The position numbers and the translations under genes were made by a program. Positions 1 to 7,917 of a stretch of DNA of 64,000 nt are shown piece by piece. Source of the DNA: Alkalihalobacillus pseudalcaliphilus (GTDB taxonomy: Bacteria > Bacillota > Bacilli > Bacillales > Bacillaceae_D). The DNA lies in contig NZ_JAQQWS010000016.1 of the NCBI RefSeq assembly GCF_028610675.1, positions 1-64,000 of the forward strand, written 5' to 3'. Each line of letters begins with the position of its first letter. Position 1 is the stretch's first letter. Below the pieces are notes generated by a model. It did no database searches. It was given only the letters and a program-made list of their open reading frames with translations, and had not been told where the DNA came from.

Positions 1-100
1 AGAAAATGTGACTAACAATTGACGAGATACCTTGTATCTCTTTAATTCGCTTGGCTTTTGTTCAGTTTTCAAAGAACTTGCGTCGCTTAGTGGCGACTTT
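1..100 (-). promoter_or_regulatory. rRNA operon leader (16S gene lies left of the window)
   Basis: Read on the minus strand, this stretch follows two rRNA-type promoters and contains TTCTTTGAAAACTGAAC (61-77), the boxA-like antitermination element typical of Bacillus rRNA leaders. In B. subtilis an rRNA operon lies beyond pdaB in the same relative position. The 16S sequence itself is not in the window, so the identity of the transcript is inferred from the leader. Confidence 0.75.
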
Positions 101-104
101 TACA

Positions 105-133
105 ATACTATCAAAAGCATCAGTTGCTGTCAA
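105..133 (-). promoter_or_regulatory. rRNA promoter P2 (sigma-A)
   Basis: A perfect -35 TTGACA (128-133) and -10 TAGTAT (105-110), separated by 17 bp, read toward the left edge of the window. Placed about 75 bp downstream of a second promoter, it fits the tandem promoter layout of Bacillus rRNA operons. Confidence 0.8.
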
Positions 134-179
134 CAATACTTTTAAAAAGTTTTTTGCTGTCCTTTTTGGGACAAGAATT

Positions 180-208
180 AATATACCACCATATTTGTAG
201 TGACGCAA
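180..208 (-). promoter_or_regulatory. rRNA promoter P1 (sigma-A)
   Basis: A weaker -35 TTGCGT (203-208), a 17-bp spacer and -10 TATATT (180-185) on the minus strand, upstream of P2. AT-rich flanking DNA could act as an UP element. Assignment as P1 rests on spacing and context. Confidence 0.55.
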
Positions 209-227
209 TACCTTTTTTCTCTTTTTA

Positions 228-272
228 TAAAAAAAATAATCGGCAGCTTCAAAATGAATGAAATGCCACCGA
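228..272 (-). terminator. Rho-independent terminator of the small orphan gene
   Basis: On the minus strand TCGGTGGC pairs with GCTGCCGA (two G-U pairs), directly followed by ATTATTTTTTTT. It ends the transcript of the 75-residue gene at 307-534 and separates it from the rRNA promoters. Confidence 0.7.
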
Positions 273-306
273 CTTCATTATATTCTTGTTAGAGCCTATC
301 ATTTCT

Positions 307-534
307 TTATTGTAAACCTCTTTTCGCTTTAGGTAATGCATACTTAAGTCTCTCTTCTGGAGATACAATCCTTTTAAATATTCCATAAACAATTTCATAT
401 TTTTCTTCCATTGCATGTTTAACGACATGGTCAATCCTCGGATCTGTTAAGTCTAGTAAGATTTCTTCTAGTTCTCTCTTTAACATATACTCGACTTCTT
501 GTACTTCTTTTGTTGTCAATAAAAACCCCAACAT
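307..534 (-). CDS. Small orphan protein of unknown function, 75 aa
   Basis: I do not recognise this protein. It is charged, with the repeated pattern of acidic and basic residues of an alpha-helical cytoplasmic protein, and has no membrane segment or signal peptide. The start used is the ATG at 532-534, because the Shine-Dalgarno GAGGTG ends six bases before it; a GTG at 541-543 would place that site inside the gene. It has its own terminator and sits between pdaB and the rRNA promoters, facing the rRNA operon. The good ribosome-binding site plus terminator make it a credible gene. Function cannot be inferred from context. Confidence 0.6.
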   Translation of the reverse strand: MLGFLLTTKEVQEVEYMLKRELEEILLDLTDPRIDHVVKHAMEEKYEIVYGIFKRIVSPEERLKYALPKAKRGLQ

Positions 535-691
535 CCACGACACCTCTACTCGACTAATAGTTACAATACTAATTTATGTTCCATGAAAAAAATGGTACCC
601 TTACAATTCTTTTCTTTCTCGCTAATTTTTATTCATATCTTGTCCCTATTTTGAATAAAGATGGATTAGGAAAAAGTGAGGGGGAGTTCTA

Positions 692-1453
692 GTGAATGTC
701 TTTTGGGTCTTTTCTGCAAAACGAATCAAGTCATTTTCAATTATTATCCTTACCGCCTTAATGGCCGCACTCTTTTTGTATGTAGAACGCACTCAATTAC
801 CTGTCTTTTCCACTTCGGAAGGGCCACAAGCTTTTTACAGAGCGGAAATTGAGCAAAAACAAGTTGCTCTTACCTTTAATATAAGTTGGGGCGATCAACG
901 GGTAGGACCAATTTTAGAAGTATTAAAAGAGAACAATATGAAAGAAGCCACGTTTTTCGTATCGGCCTCATGGGCGGAACGCTATCCTGACATTGTGAAG
1001 CAAATCGTTGATGATGGACATATTATTGGCAGCCATGGTTACCAATACAAAGATTATACGAAGTGGGAAGATGATAAAGTCAATCAGGACATGCAGACAA
1101 GTAAAAGGGTCCTAAGTGATCTTGCTGGTCAATCGCCCCAGCTACTTAGACCTCCTAATGGTGATTTTGATAAACGTATCCTTCAAATAGCAGATAAACA
1201 AGGTTTAAGTATAATCCATTGGAGTGTTGATTCAAAAGACTATACGAACCCAGGTGTTGAGAAAATCGTAGAAAATACTTTGAGTGAAACGACTGCCGGT
1301 GACATCCTACTTTTCCATGCCTCTGACTCCGCCAAACAGACACATGAAGCTTTACCAATTGTCTTAAAAGAACTGAAAGGCAAAGGCTTCTCCTTTATAT
1401 CGGTAGAGCAGATGATGGAAAATGCCAAATCCTCGAGTGAAGAAATTCAATAA
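692..1453 (+). CDS. pdaB: Polysaccharide deacetylase family sporulation protein PdaB
   Basis: A 253-residue NodB-fold protein with an N-terminal membrane anchor (about residues 10-28), so the catalytic domain faces the outside or intermembrane space. PdaB is needed in B. subtilis for stable late-stage spores, presumably through cortex peptidoglycan. The NodB motifs are recognisable but altered: the usual TFDDG reads TFNISWGD, the HxxxH motif reads HGYQY, while LLRPPNG and LLFHAS are present. Two metal-site positions are therefore Asn and Tyr, so activity is uncertain. It starts with GTG behind AGGGGGAG and runs opposite to its neighbours, as in B. subtilis. The gene order pdaB, kbaA, gerD, salA, cwlD supports the name. 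Confidence 0.9.
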   Translation: MNVFWVFSAKRIKSFSIIILTALMAALFLYVERTQLPVFSTSEGPQAFYRAEIEQKQVALTFNISWGDQRVGPILEVLKENNMKEATFFVSASWAERYPDIVKQIVDDGHIIGSHGYQYKDYTKWEDDKVNQDMQTSKRVLSDLAGQSPQLLRPPNGDFDKRILQIADKQGLSIIHWSVDSKDYTNPGVEKIVENTLSETTAGDILLFHASDSAKQTHEALPIVLKELKGKGFSFISVEQMMENAKSSSEEIQ

Positions 1454-1600
1454 CTTCATATAAAACGCCCATTGAGAAGCCAGTTCACTTCGCCACCATC
1501 AAAGATGAAAGTATATTTTTGCTCTTAAACTGTTGGCTTTTCATTCAATTAGACTTTGTTCGTTTTCATTTTAAATGAATGGTGTTAGAGGGATTGTTAA

Positions 1601-1760
1601 CTTGAGAATTAGCAGTAACCCAGCGGACGAAAACATGCGGAGACTCCCGTGGGACGTAGTGGCGAAAGCTTGAGATCCAGCGGCGTAGCCGATTAGCTCA
1701 GCGCCACCCCACAGGACGCGGAGTATGATTTTCGGTAGCGACGATTTCCGCTCTGAACAT
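1601..1760 (+). repeat. Dispersed structured repeat, copy A
   Basis: About 160 bp in the pdaB-kbaA spacer that matches 60683-60845 in reverse complement nearly end to end. Landmarks are GCGGAGACTCCCGTGGGA, GTGGCG and CGCCAC (1659-1664 with 1702-1707), TGAG and CTCA (1671-1674 with 1697-1700), CGGC and GCCG (1681-1684 with 1688-1691), and TTTTCGGTAGCGAC. The nested arms form one hairpin, and substitutions between the two copies keep the pairs. No open reading frame is shared. I recall similar GGAGACTCCC-type intergenic repeats in Bacillaceae but cannot verify this. The rest of the 1454-1799 spacer shows nothing else but the kbaA terminator. Confidence 0.8.
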
Positions 1761-1784
1761 GAGTATCAGCATCAACTTTCATAT

Positions 1785-1822
1785 AAAAAAGGCCAAGCAC
1801 TATTTCTTCGCTTGACCTTTTT
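1785..1822 (-). terminator. Terminator overlapping the kbaA stop codon
   Basis: AAAAAGGTCAAGC (minus strand) pairs with GCTTGGCCTTTTTT across an 11-base loop. The stem includes the kbaA stop codon and the poly-U tract follows. The A-rich 5' side makes it likely to work in both directions, ending pdaB transcripts too. Confidence 0.75.
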
Positions 1823-2483
1823 TATTCTTCTTTTTCGCTGTTCTTATATGTCCAGCTTCTACTTTTGAATTAGGATTACCGACTTTACTTTTTCCATCAT
1901 CTTTATTTTGAAGACGATGTAAAATGAGCAATTGCCATGTATTCGCAGAAATTAATGGCGTTAAATATAACCATAGCCACTGTGAATCGTTATTTAATAA
2001 GGCAGGTACCCACTCTATCGTTGTTACTACATACATAAAGAATAAAGCAGGAATAAACGTTGCTTTATTTGTATCTTTTGCTTTTAAGTAAGCAATAAAC
2101 ATCGCGTATAATAAAAAGGCTAATGGCATGACCATATAATGGAAAATCGTTTCATTCGCTTCGGCAAAAGCAATATACCTAAAGTATACTAAATCAAATA
2201 AAACGAAGGCAATAATGACAACCTGAGCCGCATTCCAAAGCTTGGCCGATTTGAATATCCCTAGTCCAAAACGATGTATCGTCAAATAAGCGAAAAAGCC
2301 CATCTGGGCGATTAAAGCAAACGCTGCAGAAATACCAAATATCCAGACTAAACCAAAAAATAAATTCGCAAACCCTTCTCCAAATAAAATCTCGGATCGA
2401 ATAAAAATACCAACAATCGTACCACTTATAGAACCTACCAATAAGGTAGAGATAAATAAAAATACTACTTTTCTACTGTTCAC
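1800..2483 (-). CDS. kbaA: KinB-signalling pathway activation protein KbaA
   Basis: A 227-residue membrane protein with about six hydrophobic helices (the first at residues 7-27) and a basic, lysine-rich C-terminal tail (last about 35 residues). In B. subtilis KbaA is needed for the sensor kinase KinB to feed the phosphorelay at the onset of sporulation; its biochemical role is unknown. It starts with GTG, seven bases behind GGAGG. Identity is inferred from length, hydropathy and position between gerD and pdaB, with the same alternating orientation as in B. subtilis. Confidence 0.85.
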   Translation of the reverse strand: MNSRKVVFLFISTLLVGSISGTIVGIFIRSEILFGEGFANLFFGLVWIFGISAAFALIAQMGFFAYLTIHRFGLGIFKSAKLWNAAQVVIIAFVLFDLVYFRYIAFAEANETIFHYMVMPLAFLLYAMFIAYLKAKDTNKATFIPALFFMYVVTTIEWVPALLNNDSQWLWLYLTPLISANTWQLLILHRLQNKDDGKSKVGNPNSKVEAGHIRTAKKKNKKGQAKK

Positions 2484-2625
2484 GACGTATCCTCCATCTA
2501 CTCAGTACATTCTTTCTAATTGTATAAAATTTAAATAGTAATTACCACATTATCTTAAGGAACATGCATAATTTCTTCATAAATGTCTCAAATTAATGAC
2601 AAAATGAAGGAAAGGAGCAACGAGA

Positions 2626-3252
2626 ATGAAGCTACTTCATAAATCACTTGTTCTCTGTTTGATTTTGTTCCTAGCAACCGCTTGTGCTGCTGCGGAAAAT
2701 GGCAATAATCCAGATTACGACAGTACGAAAAAAATGATGGTCGATATGCTTAAAACCGACGATGGAAAAAAAGCTATCCATGAAATTATGACGGAGGAGG
2801 AGTATCGTCATGATTTAGTCATGGATAATTTATTTGTAAGACAGACGATTCAAGAAACGTTAACATCCGATACAGGAAAAAAATACTGGCAAGAAACGAT
2901 GCAAGACCCCGAATTTGCCAAAACATTCGCTGAAACGATGCAAGCAGAAAATGAAAAGATTTTAAAACGATTAATGAAGGACCCCGAATACCAACAAATG
3001 ATGATGGATATTATGAAGGACCAGGATGTACAAAACTCAATCCTCGAACTTTTAAAAGCGAAAGAATACCGTGAGCAAACCATGAATATTATGGCAGAAG
3101 CCTTTGAAAGTCCTTACTTCATAGCCAAAGTGAATGAAATTCTTTCAAAAGTAACCGAAGAACAGCTGGAGAAACAGGATGAATCAGAAGAGAGTAGTGG
3201 CGGTGGTGGTTCAGAGGAAGAGTCTAAATCAGAAGAGAAAGAAAATGAATAA
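2626..3252 (+). CDS. gerD: Spore germination lipoprotein GerD
   Basis: A 208-residue lipoprotein: a short basic start, a hydrophobic stretch and the lipobox LATAC with Cys20 as the lipidation site. The body is a run of helices rich in Met, Asp, Glu and Lys with repeated DPE-Y/F and D-M motifs, ending in a low-complexity Ser/Gly/Glu tail (about residues 185-208). GerD in B. subtilis sits on the spore inner membrane and is required for nutrient receptors to cluster in a germinosome. The start ATG follows AAAGGAG. It is transcribed against salA and kbaA, and shares a bidirectional terminator with salA. Confidence 0.92.
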   Translation: MKLLHKSLVLCLILFLATACAAAENGNNPDYDSTKKMMVDMLKTDDGKKAIHEIMTEEEYRHDLVMDNLFVRQTIQETLTSDTGKKYWQETMQDPEFAKTFAETMQAENEKILKRLMKDPEYQQMMMDIMKDQDVQNSILELLKAKEYREQTMNIMAEAFESPYFIAKVNEILSKVTEEQLEKQDESEESSGGGGSEEESKSEEKENE

Positions 3253-3264
3253 TGACCAAATATA

Positions 3265-3293
3265 AAAACCGCCCGTTTAAATGGAGCGGTTTT
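3265..3293. terminator. Bidirectional terminator between gerD and salA
   Basis: AAAACCGC (3265-3272) pairs with GCGGTTTT (3286-3293). The A-tract before and T-tract after the GC core allow use from either strand, which suits the convergent genes. Confidence 0.85.
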
Positions 3294-3322
3294 CCTTCAC
3301 GTTCAAATGAACAATGATTTAC

Positions 3323-4375
3323 TTATTTCGTTTTATCAATGACTCGTTTGGCAATTTCCATATAAATCGAACCAATTTTGCTTTCCTCTTCATAAATAGA
3401 AGGGGCAAAATCGTGCTCATCAATGGCAGGTTGTCCAAGTGGAATTTGTCCAAGCAAAGCGGTTTTTAGCTCTTCAGCCAGACGTTCTCCACCACCTCGT
3501 CCGAAAACATATTCCTTCTCATTCGATACTTCGCTTTCAAAATAAGACATATTCTCAACCACACCTAAAATTTCATGGTGTGTCTTAATCGCCATTGCCC
3601 CAGCACGTGCCGCCACAAAAGCTGCTGTCGCATGAGGGGTACTTACGAGAATTTCCTTAGATTGTGGGAGCATCGTATGAATATCTAATGCCACATCCCC
3701 CGTTCCAGGCGGCAAGTCTAAAATTAAATAGTCGAGCTCTCCCCATTCAACATCGGCGAAAAATTGATTAATCATTTTCCCGAGCATAGGTCCACGCCAA
3801 ATAACAGGAGCATTATTTTCGACAAAAAAGCCCATAGAGATTACTTTAACACCAAAACGTTCAACGGGATAAATACGGTCAGCTTTCACTTGTGGACGCT
3901 CTTCAATACCCATCATATCAGGTACACTAAAGCCATAAATGTCGGCATCAATAATTCCCACTCTTTTCCCTAAACGAACGAGTGATGTCGCTAAGTTAAC
4001 GGAAACCGTTGATTTACCTACTCCACCTTTTCCACTCGTTACGGCAATAAAGGTGGTTGGACTATCAGGGTCCAATAAAGCAGGCCCTTCAAATTTTGGT
4101 TTCGGGAATCCACCAGCGGCTTCGATTTCCCCTTCTGTTAACTGATCAAAGCGAAGCCCAACAGAAGCAGCACCATTACCTTTTAAAATATTCACAACCT
4201 CTTGCTGTACTTCCATTTGTGAGCCTGAACCCATTTTTGCTAACGCAAGTTTGACGCTTACTTTATCGTCATTTATTTTAACCTCACGGATTCCACCTGT
4301 TTCACCGATGCTCTTATTTAAGTCTCGATCCTTGACGTGACTTAACGCATCTCTAACTTTTGACTCTGATAACAC
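3323..4375 (-). CDS. salA: Mrp/NBP35-family P-loop ATPase SalA
   Basis: A 350-residue protein: an N-terminal MIP18/DUF59-like domain (about residues 1-80) followed by a ParA/MinD-like ATPase with the deviant Walker A motif SGKGGVGKS, the switch motif DADIYG and LPPGTGD. Mrp proteins are iron-sulfur carriers in many organisms; B. subtilis SalA instead represses scoC and raises protease production. No CxxC iron-sulfur ligand pair is seen in the C-terminal half. I use the GTG at 4373-4375, eight bases behind AAGGATGG, giving the family length; upstream ATGs at 4387 and 4411 are less likely because a TATACT -10 box sits just before them. It lies between gerD and cwlD as in B. subtilis. Confidence 0.88.
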   Translation of the reverse strand: MLSESKVRDALSHVKDRDLNKSIGETGGIREVKINDDKVSVKLALAKMGSGSQMEVQQEVVNILKGNGAASVGLRFDQLTEGEIEAAGGFPKPKFEGPALLDPDSPTTFIAVTSGKGGVGKSTVSVNLATSLVRLGKRVGIIDADIYGFSVPDMMGIEERPQVKADRIYPVERFGVKVISMGFFVENNAPVIWRGPMLGKMINQFFADVEWGELDYLILDLPPGTGDVALDIHTMLPQSKEILVSTPHATAAFVAARAGAMAIKTHHEILGVVENMSYFESEVSNEKEYVFGRGGGERLAEELKTALLGQIPLGQPAIDEHDFAPSIYEEESKIGSIYMEIAKRVIDKTK

Positions 4376-4467
4376 AACGAACACCATCCTTCTCCCATAC
4401 TTCTTTCTCATATCTAGTATAGCATACGTAAAGACGAAGCCGTAAACGCTTGCACTTAATCACATTC

Positions 4468-4502
4468 AAAAAAACCTACCTCGGTTTCTAACCGCAATAG
4501 GC
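4468..4502 (-). terminator. Terminator of cwlD
   Basis: On the minus strand CCTA-TTG-CGGTT, loop AGA, AACCG-AGG-TAGG is followed by seven T. An internal loop divides the stem. It ends cwlD and isolates salA, which has its own promoter. Confidence 0.75.
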
Positions 4503-4515
4503 TTTATTGATTGGT

Positions 4516-5244
4516 TTATGGTACTGGCACCTTTTCATCCGTATAATACCTTATGACCCCTTGATAAATCGATGCTGCAATTTTTTCCTGATACTTAGGT
4601 TTCGTTAATAATTCAGCTTCTTCAGGATTTGATAAAAATCCAGCTTCGACAAGTGCACCAGTTATGGTAGCATGCTTTAGTAAATATACATTCTGGATTG
4701 GCTTAGCAACCCTTGTTGTATTTTCTAAGTTTCTTGTTAATTCATCTTGGACAAACTTCGCTAACTCTTCATTTCCTGGCGTCGCTTTTTGATAAAAAAC
4801 TTGTGCTCCACTCCATTTCGGAGATGGTATCGCATTTAAATGCAGGCTGAGAAAGAGGTCAGCGTCCGATTCATTTATGATATCTGCTCTTCTCTTTAAG
4901 TCCTCTTGTTTTCTTTTACGAATTTTATGAGTGTTTTCTCCTGCTAAATCTACATCCTCTTCACGTGTCATTAATACAATGGCCCCTGCTTCTTGTAAAT
5001 AATCTCGCAGAATAAAGCCAATTTCTAATGATATATCTTTTTCTAATGCCCCGTCCTTTGAGGTTGCTCCTCCATCAATACCGCCATGACCAGGATCAAC
5101 AACAATCACTTTTCCAGACAATGGCAAACTCCAAGTTGACCAAGAATCATTACTCATAAATTGAAATTGTACAATGTATAACAATGCCACAATTCCAATC
5201 GCAAATGCAGCTCCCTTTAGCCATCTTTTCACTGATGCCTTCAC
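4516..5244 (-). CDS. cwlD: Spore-cortex N-acetylmuramoyl-L-alanine amidase CwlD
   Basis: A 242-residue Amidase_3 protein with a signal anchor at about residues 9-27. The zinc-amidase motifs are all visible: VDPGHGG (first His), DISLEIG (Glu), SLHLNA (second His) and ALVEAGFLSN (catalytic Glu). CwlD removes stem peptides from muramic acid so that muramic-delta-lactam, the mark read by germination lytic enzymes, can form in the cortex. It starts with GTG behind a G-rich Shine-Dalgarno (GGGGGT). It follows ybaK on the same strand, but about 400 bp of repeat-rich spacer separates them, so it may be transcribed alone. Confidence 0.95.
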   Translation of the reverse strand: MKASVKRWLKGAAFAIGIVALLYIVQFQFMSNDSWSTWSLPLSGKVIVVDPGHGGIDGGATSKDGALEKDISLEIGFILRDYLQEAGAIVLMTREEDVDLAGENTHKIRKRKQEDLKRRADIINESDADLFLSLHLNAIPSPKWSGAQVFYQKATPGNEELAKFVQDELTRNLENTTRVAKPIQNVYLLKHATITGALVEAGFLSNPEEAELLTKPKYQEKIAASIYQGVIRYYTDEKVPVP

Positions 5245-5339
5245 ACCATGACCCCCTGTCCCTTTCCTCTCTCTATATATACTGGGACTGGCTTAAATTT
5301 ATGAAGATCATTTTGGAATTCAGTGAATTTCATTGTTGG

Positions 5340-5377
5340 AACAGCAAACATTGCTGCGCACAGCAGTGTTTGCTGTT
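5340..5377. repeat. Near-perfect 17-bp inverted repeat
   Basis: AACAGCAAACATTGCTG (5340-5356), a CGCA loop, and CAGCAGTGTTTGCTGTT (5361-5377) form a 17-bp stem with one mismatch. No T-tract follows on either strand, so it does not look like an intrinsic terminator. It lies about 100 bp upstream of cwlD and would sit in its 5' leader if transcribed from ybaK. Confidence 0.85.
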
Positions 5378-5439
5378 GGTTGTACTTTACGCTGCATCTG
5401 TTTGCTGGCTGTTTTCACGGCTCTATTGCCGAGTATTTC

Positions 5440-5625
5440 GCTTTTCTTCGCATTGGCGGCTCTTTTCATAGCTTCTTTACCACGGATTCTGCCTTTTCCC
5501 CGTATTGACTACTCCGTTTCAGGCTACATTGCGGCTCATAATCCTTTCCCCGCATTGACTACTCTTTTCACTGCCGAATTGCCACACACCCCGTTTTTCC
5601 CCGCGAGACTAGCCACTTCTCTGCC
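5440..5625. repeat. Degenerate ~50-bp tandem repeat between cwlD and ybaK
   Basis: Four imperfect units start near 5440, 5492, 5542 and 5592. Each has a pyrimidine-rich TTTTCCCCG-like block, then CATTGACTACTC or a variant, then TTTCA and a GCC/ATTGC block. Units two and three are most alike (CCCCGTATTGACTACTC and CCCCGCATTGACTACTC). Units one and four are more decayed. The strand is strongly C/T-rich. The 167-codon plus-strand frame through it looks accidental. The rest of the 5245-5645 spacer holds only the inverted repeat at 5340. Confidence 0.65.
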
Positions 5626-5645
5626 TTCATCCCACACATTTCTTT

Positions 5646-6086
5646 TTATTGAAGCTTCATTTTATAACGGCGCTTTCCCTCTTGCAGTCCTCGGCTCCAC
5701 CAAAGGTCTACAAAGGCATCAGCTGCAATTGATAATGATTCCTCATGACCGTAGCCACTCGTATCAAACCAGCCATATAAAATATGGAATAAGGAATGAG
5801 AAAGCTCTTGAAGCTCGAGCTCACAACGTCCCTTAACCTGTTCATCCGTTTCACCTAAATAACTTAACCGACTAAATTCCGCCCCAATCAAATAAGAATC
5901 AATCCCCAGATCCATGACCGGGTCAATTAAAAATGGATTCACCATGAATTGGAAAGGCATGATCGCTTTAAAATGCTGCTCTACATGCCTCTTTAAATCC
6001 TTTAGTGACAAGTGTCTTAGTATCCCGCGTTCAAAGCGCCATTGCTTCTGTCTTCTTTTATCCGATAAGTTGAACACAACCGTCAC
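5646..6086 (-). CDS. ybaK: YbaK-like protein (DUF2521), unknown function
   Basis: A 146-residue soluble protein resembling B. subtilis YbaK in length, in the early RRQK-containing segment, and in the C-terminal pattern of DLWWSRG followed by a basic end. No catalytic motif is visible. The start chosen is GTG at 6084-6086, nine bases behind a strong AGAGGAGG; an ATG-initiated frame 54 bases further out lacks such a site. It is placed next to cwlD, as in B. subtilis, where the gene belongs to the sporulation neighbourhood, but its role is unknown. Confidence 0.75.
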   Translation of the reverse strand: MTVVFNLSDKRRQKQWRFERGILRHLSLKDLKRHVEQHFKAIMPFQFMVNPFLIDPVMDLGIDSYLIGAEFSRLSYLGETDEQVKGRCELELQELSHSLFHILYGWFDTSGYGHEESLSIAADAFVDLWWSRGLQEGKRRYKMKLQ

Positions 6087-6192
6087 GATTAAGCTCCTCC
6101 TCTTTTTTTCTATAGTATGAGGAATTGCAGAAAAGGTCATGCTATGGTTTATTTTCCATTATCGAAAATGACAGAGACGCCAAGGATTTTGA

Positions 6193-7917
6193 TTAATATA
6201 ATGAATTTTTTGTAATTTTATTGGCGACGAATTGCAAGATGAGCACGATGATAATAATTAAAATCGCCATCGCAGAGGCCGTATAAACCTCGCCTCTCAA
6301 GAGGTTTTGGAATACGACCAAACTCATCGGTGCCCAATCCGAGGGTGCCATTAAAATCGTCACAGACGTTTCCTTAATTACGGTTACGAAAACCAAAATC
6401 GAACCAGCCGCAATACCAGGTAACATTAATGGACCAACAACGGTCATGATCGACATCAGTTTAGAGGCTCCCAAATTAATGGAGGCTTCTTCAATGTCTG
6501 GTTTGATTGACATCATCGTTCCCATCGTTGATCGAATCATATAGGGCATACGACGGATCGCATAAGCAATAATTAAAATCACCGCTGTTCCGGTTAATTT
6601 TAATGGTGCTGTATTAAACGTTTGGATGAAGGCAATACCTAAAGCAATACCTGGCACAATTAAAGGAATCGAAGAAATAAAATCAAGCTTCACCGCATTT
6701 TGACGAACAACGAAATAGGAAATAAGCGTCGAAATGACAACACTTATAACTAAAGCTCCCAAAGCTAATACGATACTATTTACTATATTATTTGTAGAAC
6801 GGCTGAAAATCATCTGGTAATGATCAAGCGTAAATCCACGTGGTAATAAATCAGCTCCCCAAGTTGTTGCAAAGGATTGAACGCCTACTGATAAAACAGC
6901 AAGTAAAGGTATAAGTACAACAATCCCTGTATAAATGGCTAAACTTGTCGTTACCCATCTATTAGAGTTTTGTTTTAGTTGCTTCGGTTTTCCAGAGAGT
7001 GTTCCATAATTCTTTCCTTTTGTGACAAGACGCTGGAGCCAGAAAAAGAAAGCCGCAACAATGACCATAACGACTGTTAATATAGAAGCCCCTGCCCAGT
7101 TAAAAAAGCCAGATATTTCACGGTACGCCTCGACAACGATTAAATTTAAACCATCAGGCGCAAGAATAATAGGTGTTCCAAAATCAGAAAAACTTACCGT
7201 AAAAATTAATAAGGCACTTGAGATAATACCTGGCAAGGCAAGTGGTAATGTGATAAAAGCCATCGTTAACCAGCTTTTAGCCCCTAAATTATGAGAGGCC
7301 TCTTCTAACGAAATATCACTTAGCTTAAAAGCTGCCACCATTGGCCATAAAGCAAACGGGAAAAAAAAGAAAATTTGTACGAGCACAATCCCCGTCATTG
7401 AATACACATTAAATATCGTTCCGTCGCCGCCTAAGGTTTGAAACAAGGTCGTAGCCCAGCCAGTGCGACCGAACATAATAATAAAACCAGCCGCAGAAAT
7501 AAAAGTAGGCACGATGATTGGTAAGGTGCATAGGGCTGCAAATACCTTTTTAAATGGCATCGTCGTCCTTGCAAAACCGTAAGCAATCGGCAAACACATC
7601 AGAATCACAAACGTGGAAACACCTAACGAAAGCATTAAACTATTTTTTAAAGCATGATAATACGTGCCACCCGCTACGAGCTTTTCATAATGCTCCAAGG
7701 AGGCATTCGTTAGCCTTTCAATATTCGTTTGTAAAATATCCATATTCACTAGCGAACCGAGAATATTAACCGGTTGTCCAGTAAAACTAACGATAAAGAC
7801 GGAAAGTAAAGGTAAGATGAGAAACAGGATAAAAAAGAGGCCCACTAGCCATTTCAACAAAGATAAGCTGTCAAACCTTGAAAAAAAGGATCTGATTCGT
7901 TGACGCTTCTTTTTCAT
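6193..7917 (-). CDS. ABC importer permease, two fused FbpB-type halves
   Basis: A 574-residue membrane protein carrying two BPD_transp_1 domains in tandem, about six helices each (halves roughly 30-290 and 325-570). Each half has an EAA loop: EEASHNLGAKSW and EEASINLGASK. Such fused permeases belong to the iron(III)/2-aminoethylphosphonate/putrescine-type importers, where one chain replaces a heterodimer. The start is the ATG at 7915-7917, eight bases behind GAGGGTG; it overlaps the ATPase stop codon as ATGA, so the two are translationally coupled. It is the last gene of a three-gene operon. Substrate is not evident from sequence. Confidence 0.88.
   Translation of the reverse strand: MKKKRQRIRSFFSRFDSLSLLKWLVGLFFILFLILPLLSVFIVSFTGQPVNILGSLVNMDILQTNIERLTNASLEHYEKLVAGGTYYHALKNSLMLSLGVSTFVILMCLPIAYGFARTTMPFKKVFAALCTLPIIVPTFISAAGFIIMFGRTGWATTLFQTLGGDGTIFNVYSMTGIVLVQIFFFFPFALWPMVAAFKLSDISLEEASHNLGAKSWLTMAFITLPLALPGIISSALLIFTVSFSDFGTPIILAPDGLNLIVVEAYREISGFFNWAGASILTVVMVIVAAFFFWLQRLVTKGKNYGTLSGKPKQLKQNSNRWVTTSLAIYTGIVVLIPLLAVLSVGVQSFATTWGADLLPRGFTLDHYQMIFSRSTNNIVNSIVLALGALVISVVISTLISYFVVRQNAVKLDFISSIPLIVPGIALGIAFIQTFNTAPLKLTGTAVILIIAYAIRRMPYMIRSTMGTMMSIKPDIEEASINLGASKLMSIMTVVGPLMLPGIAAGSILVFVTVIKETSVTILMAPSDWAPMSLVVFQNLLRGEVYTASAMAILIIIIVLILQFVANKITKNSLY

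Noticed and set aside
249..434. 61-codon minus-strand frame overlapping the small orphan
   Set aside because: It overlaps the better supported frame at 307-534 and extends into its terminator.
5333..5836. 167-codon plus-strand frame across the cwlD-ybaK spacer
   Set aside because: It runs through degenerate repeats and into ybaK on the opposite strand, has no ribosome-binding site, and its composition reflects C/T strand bias.
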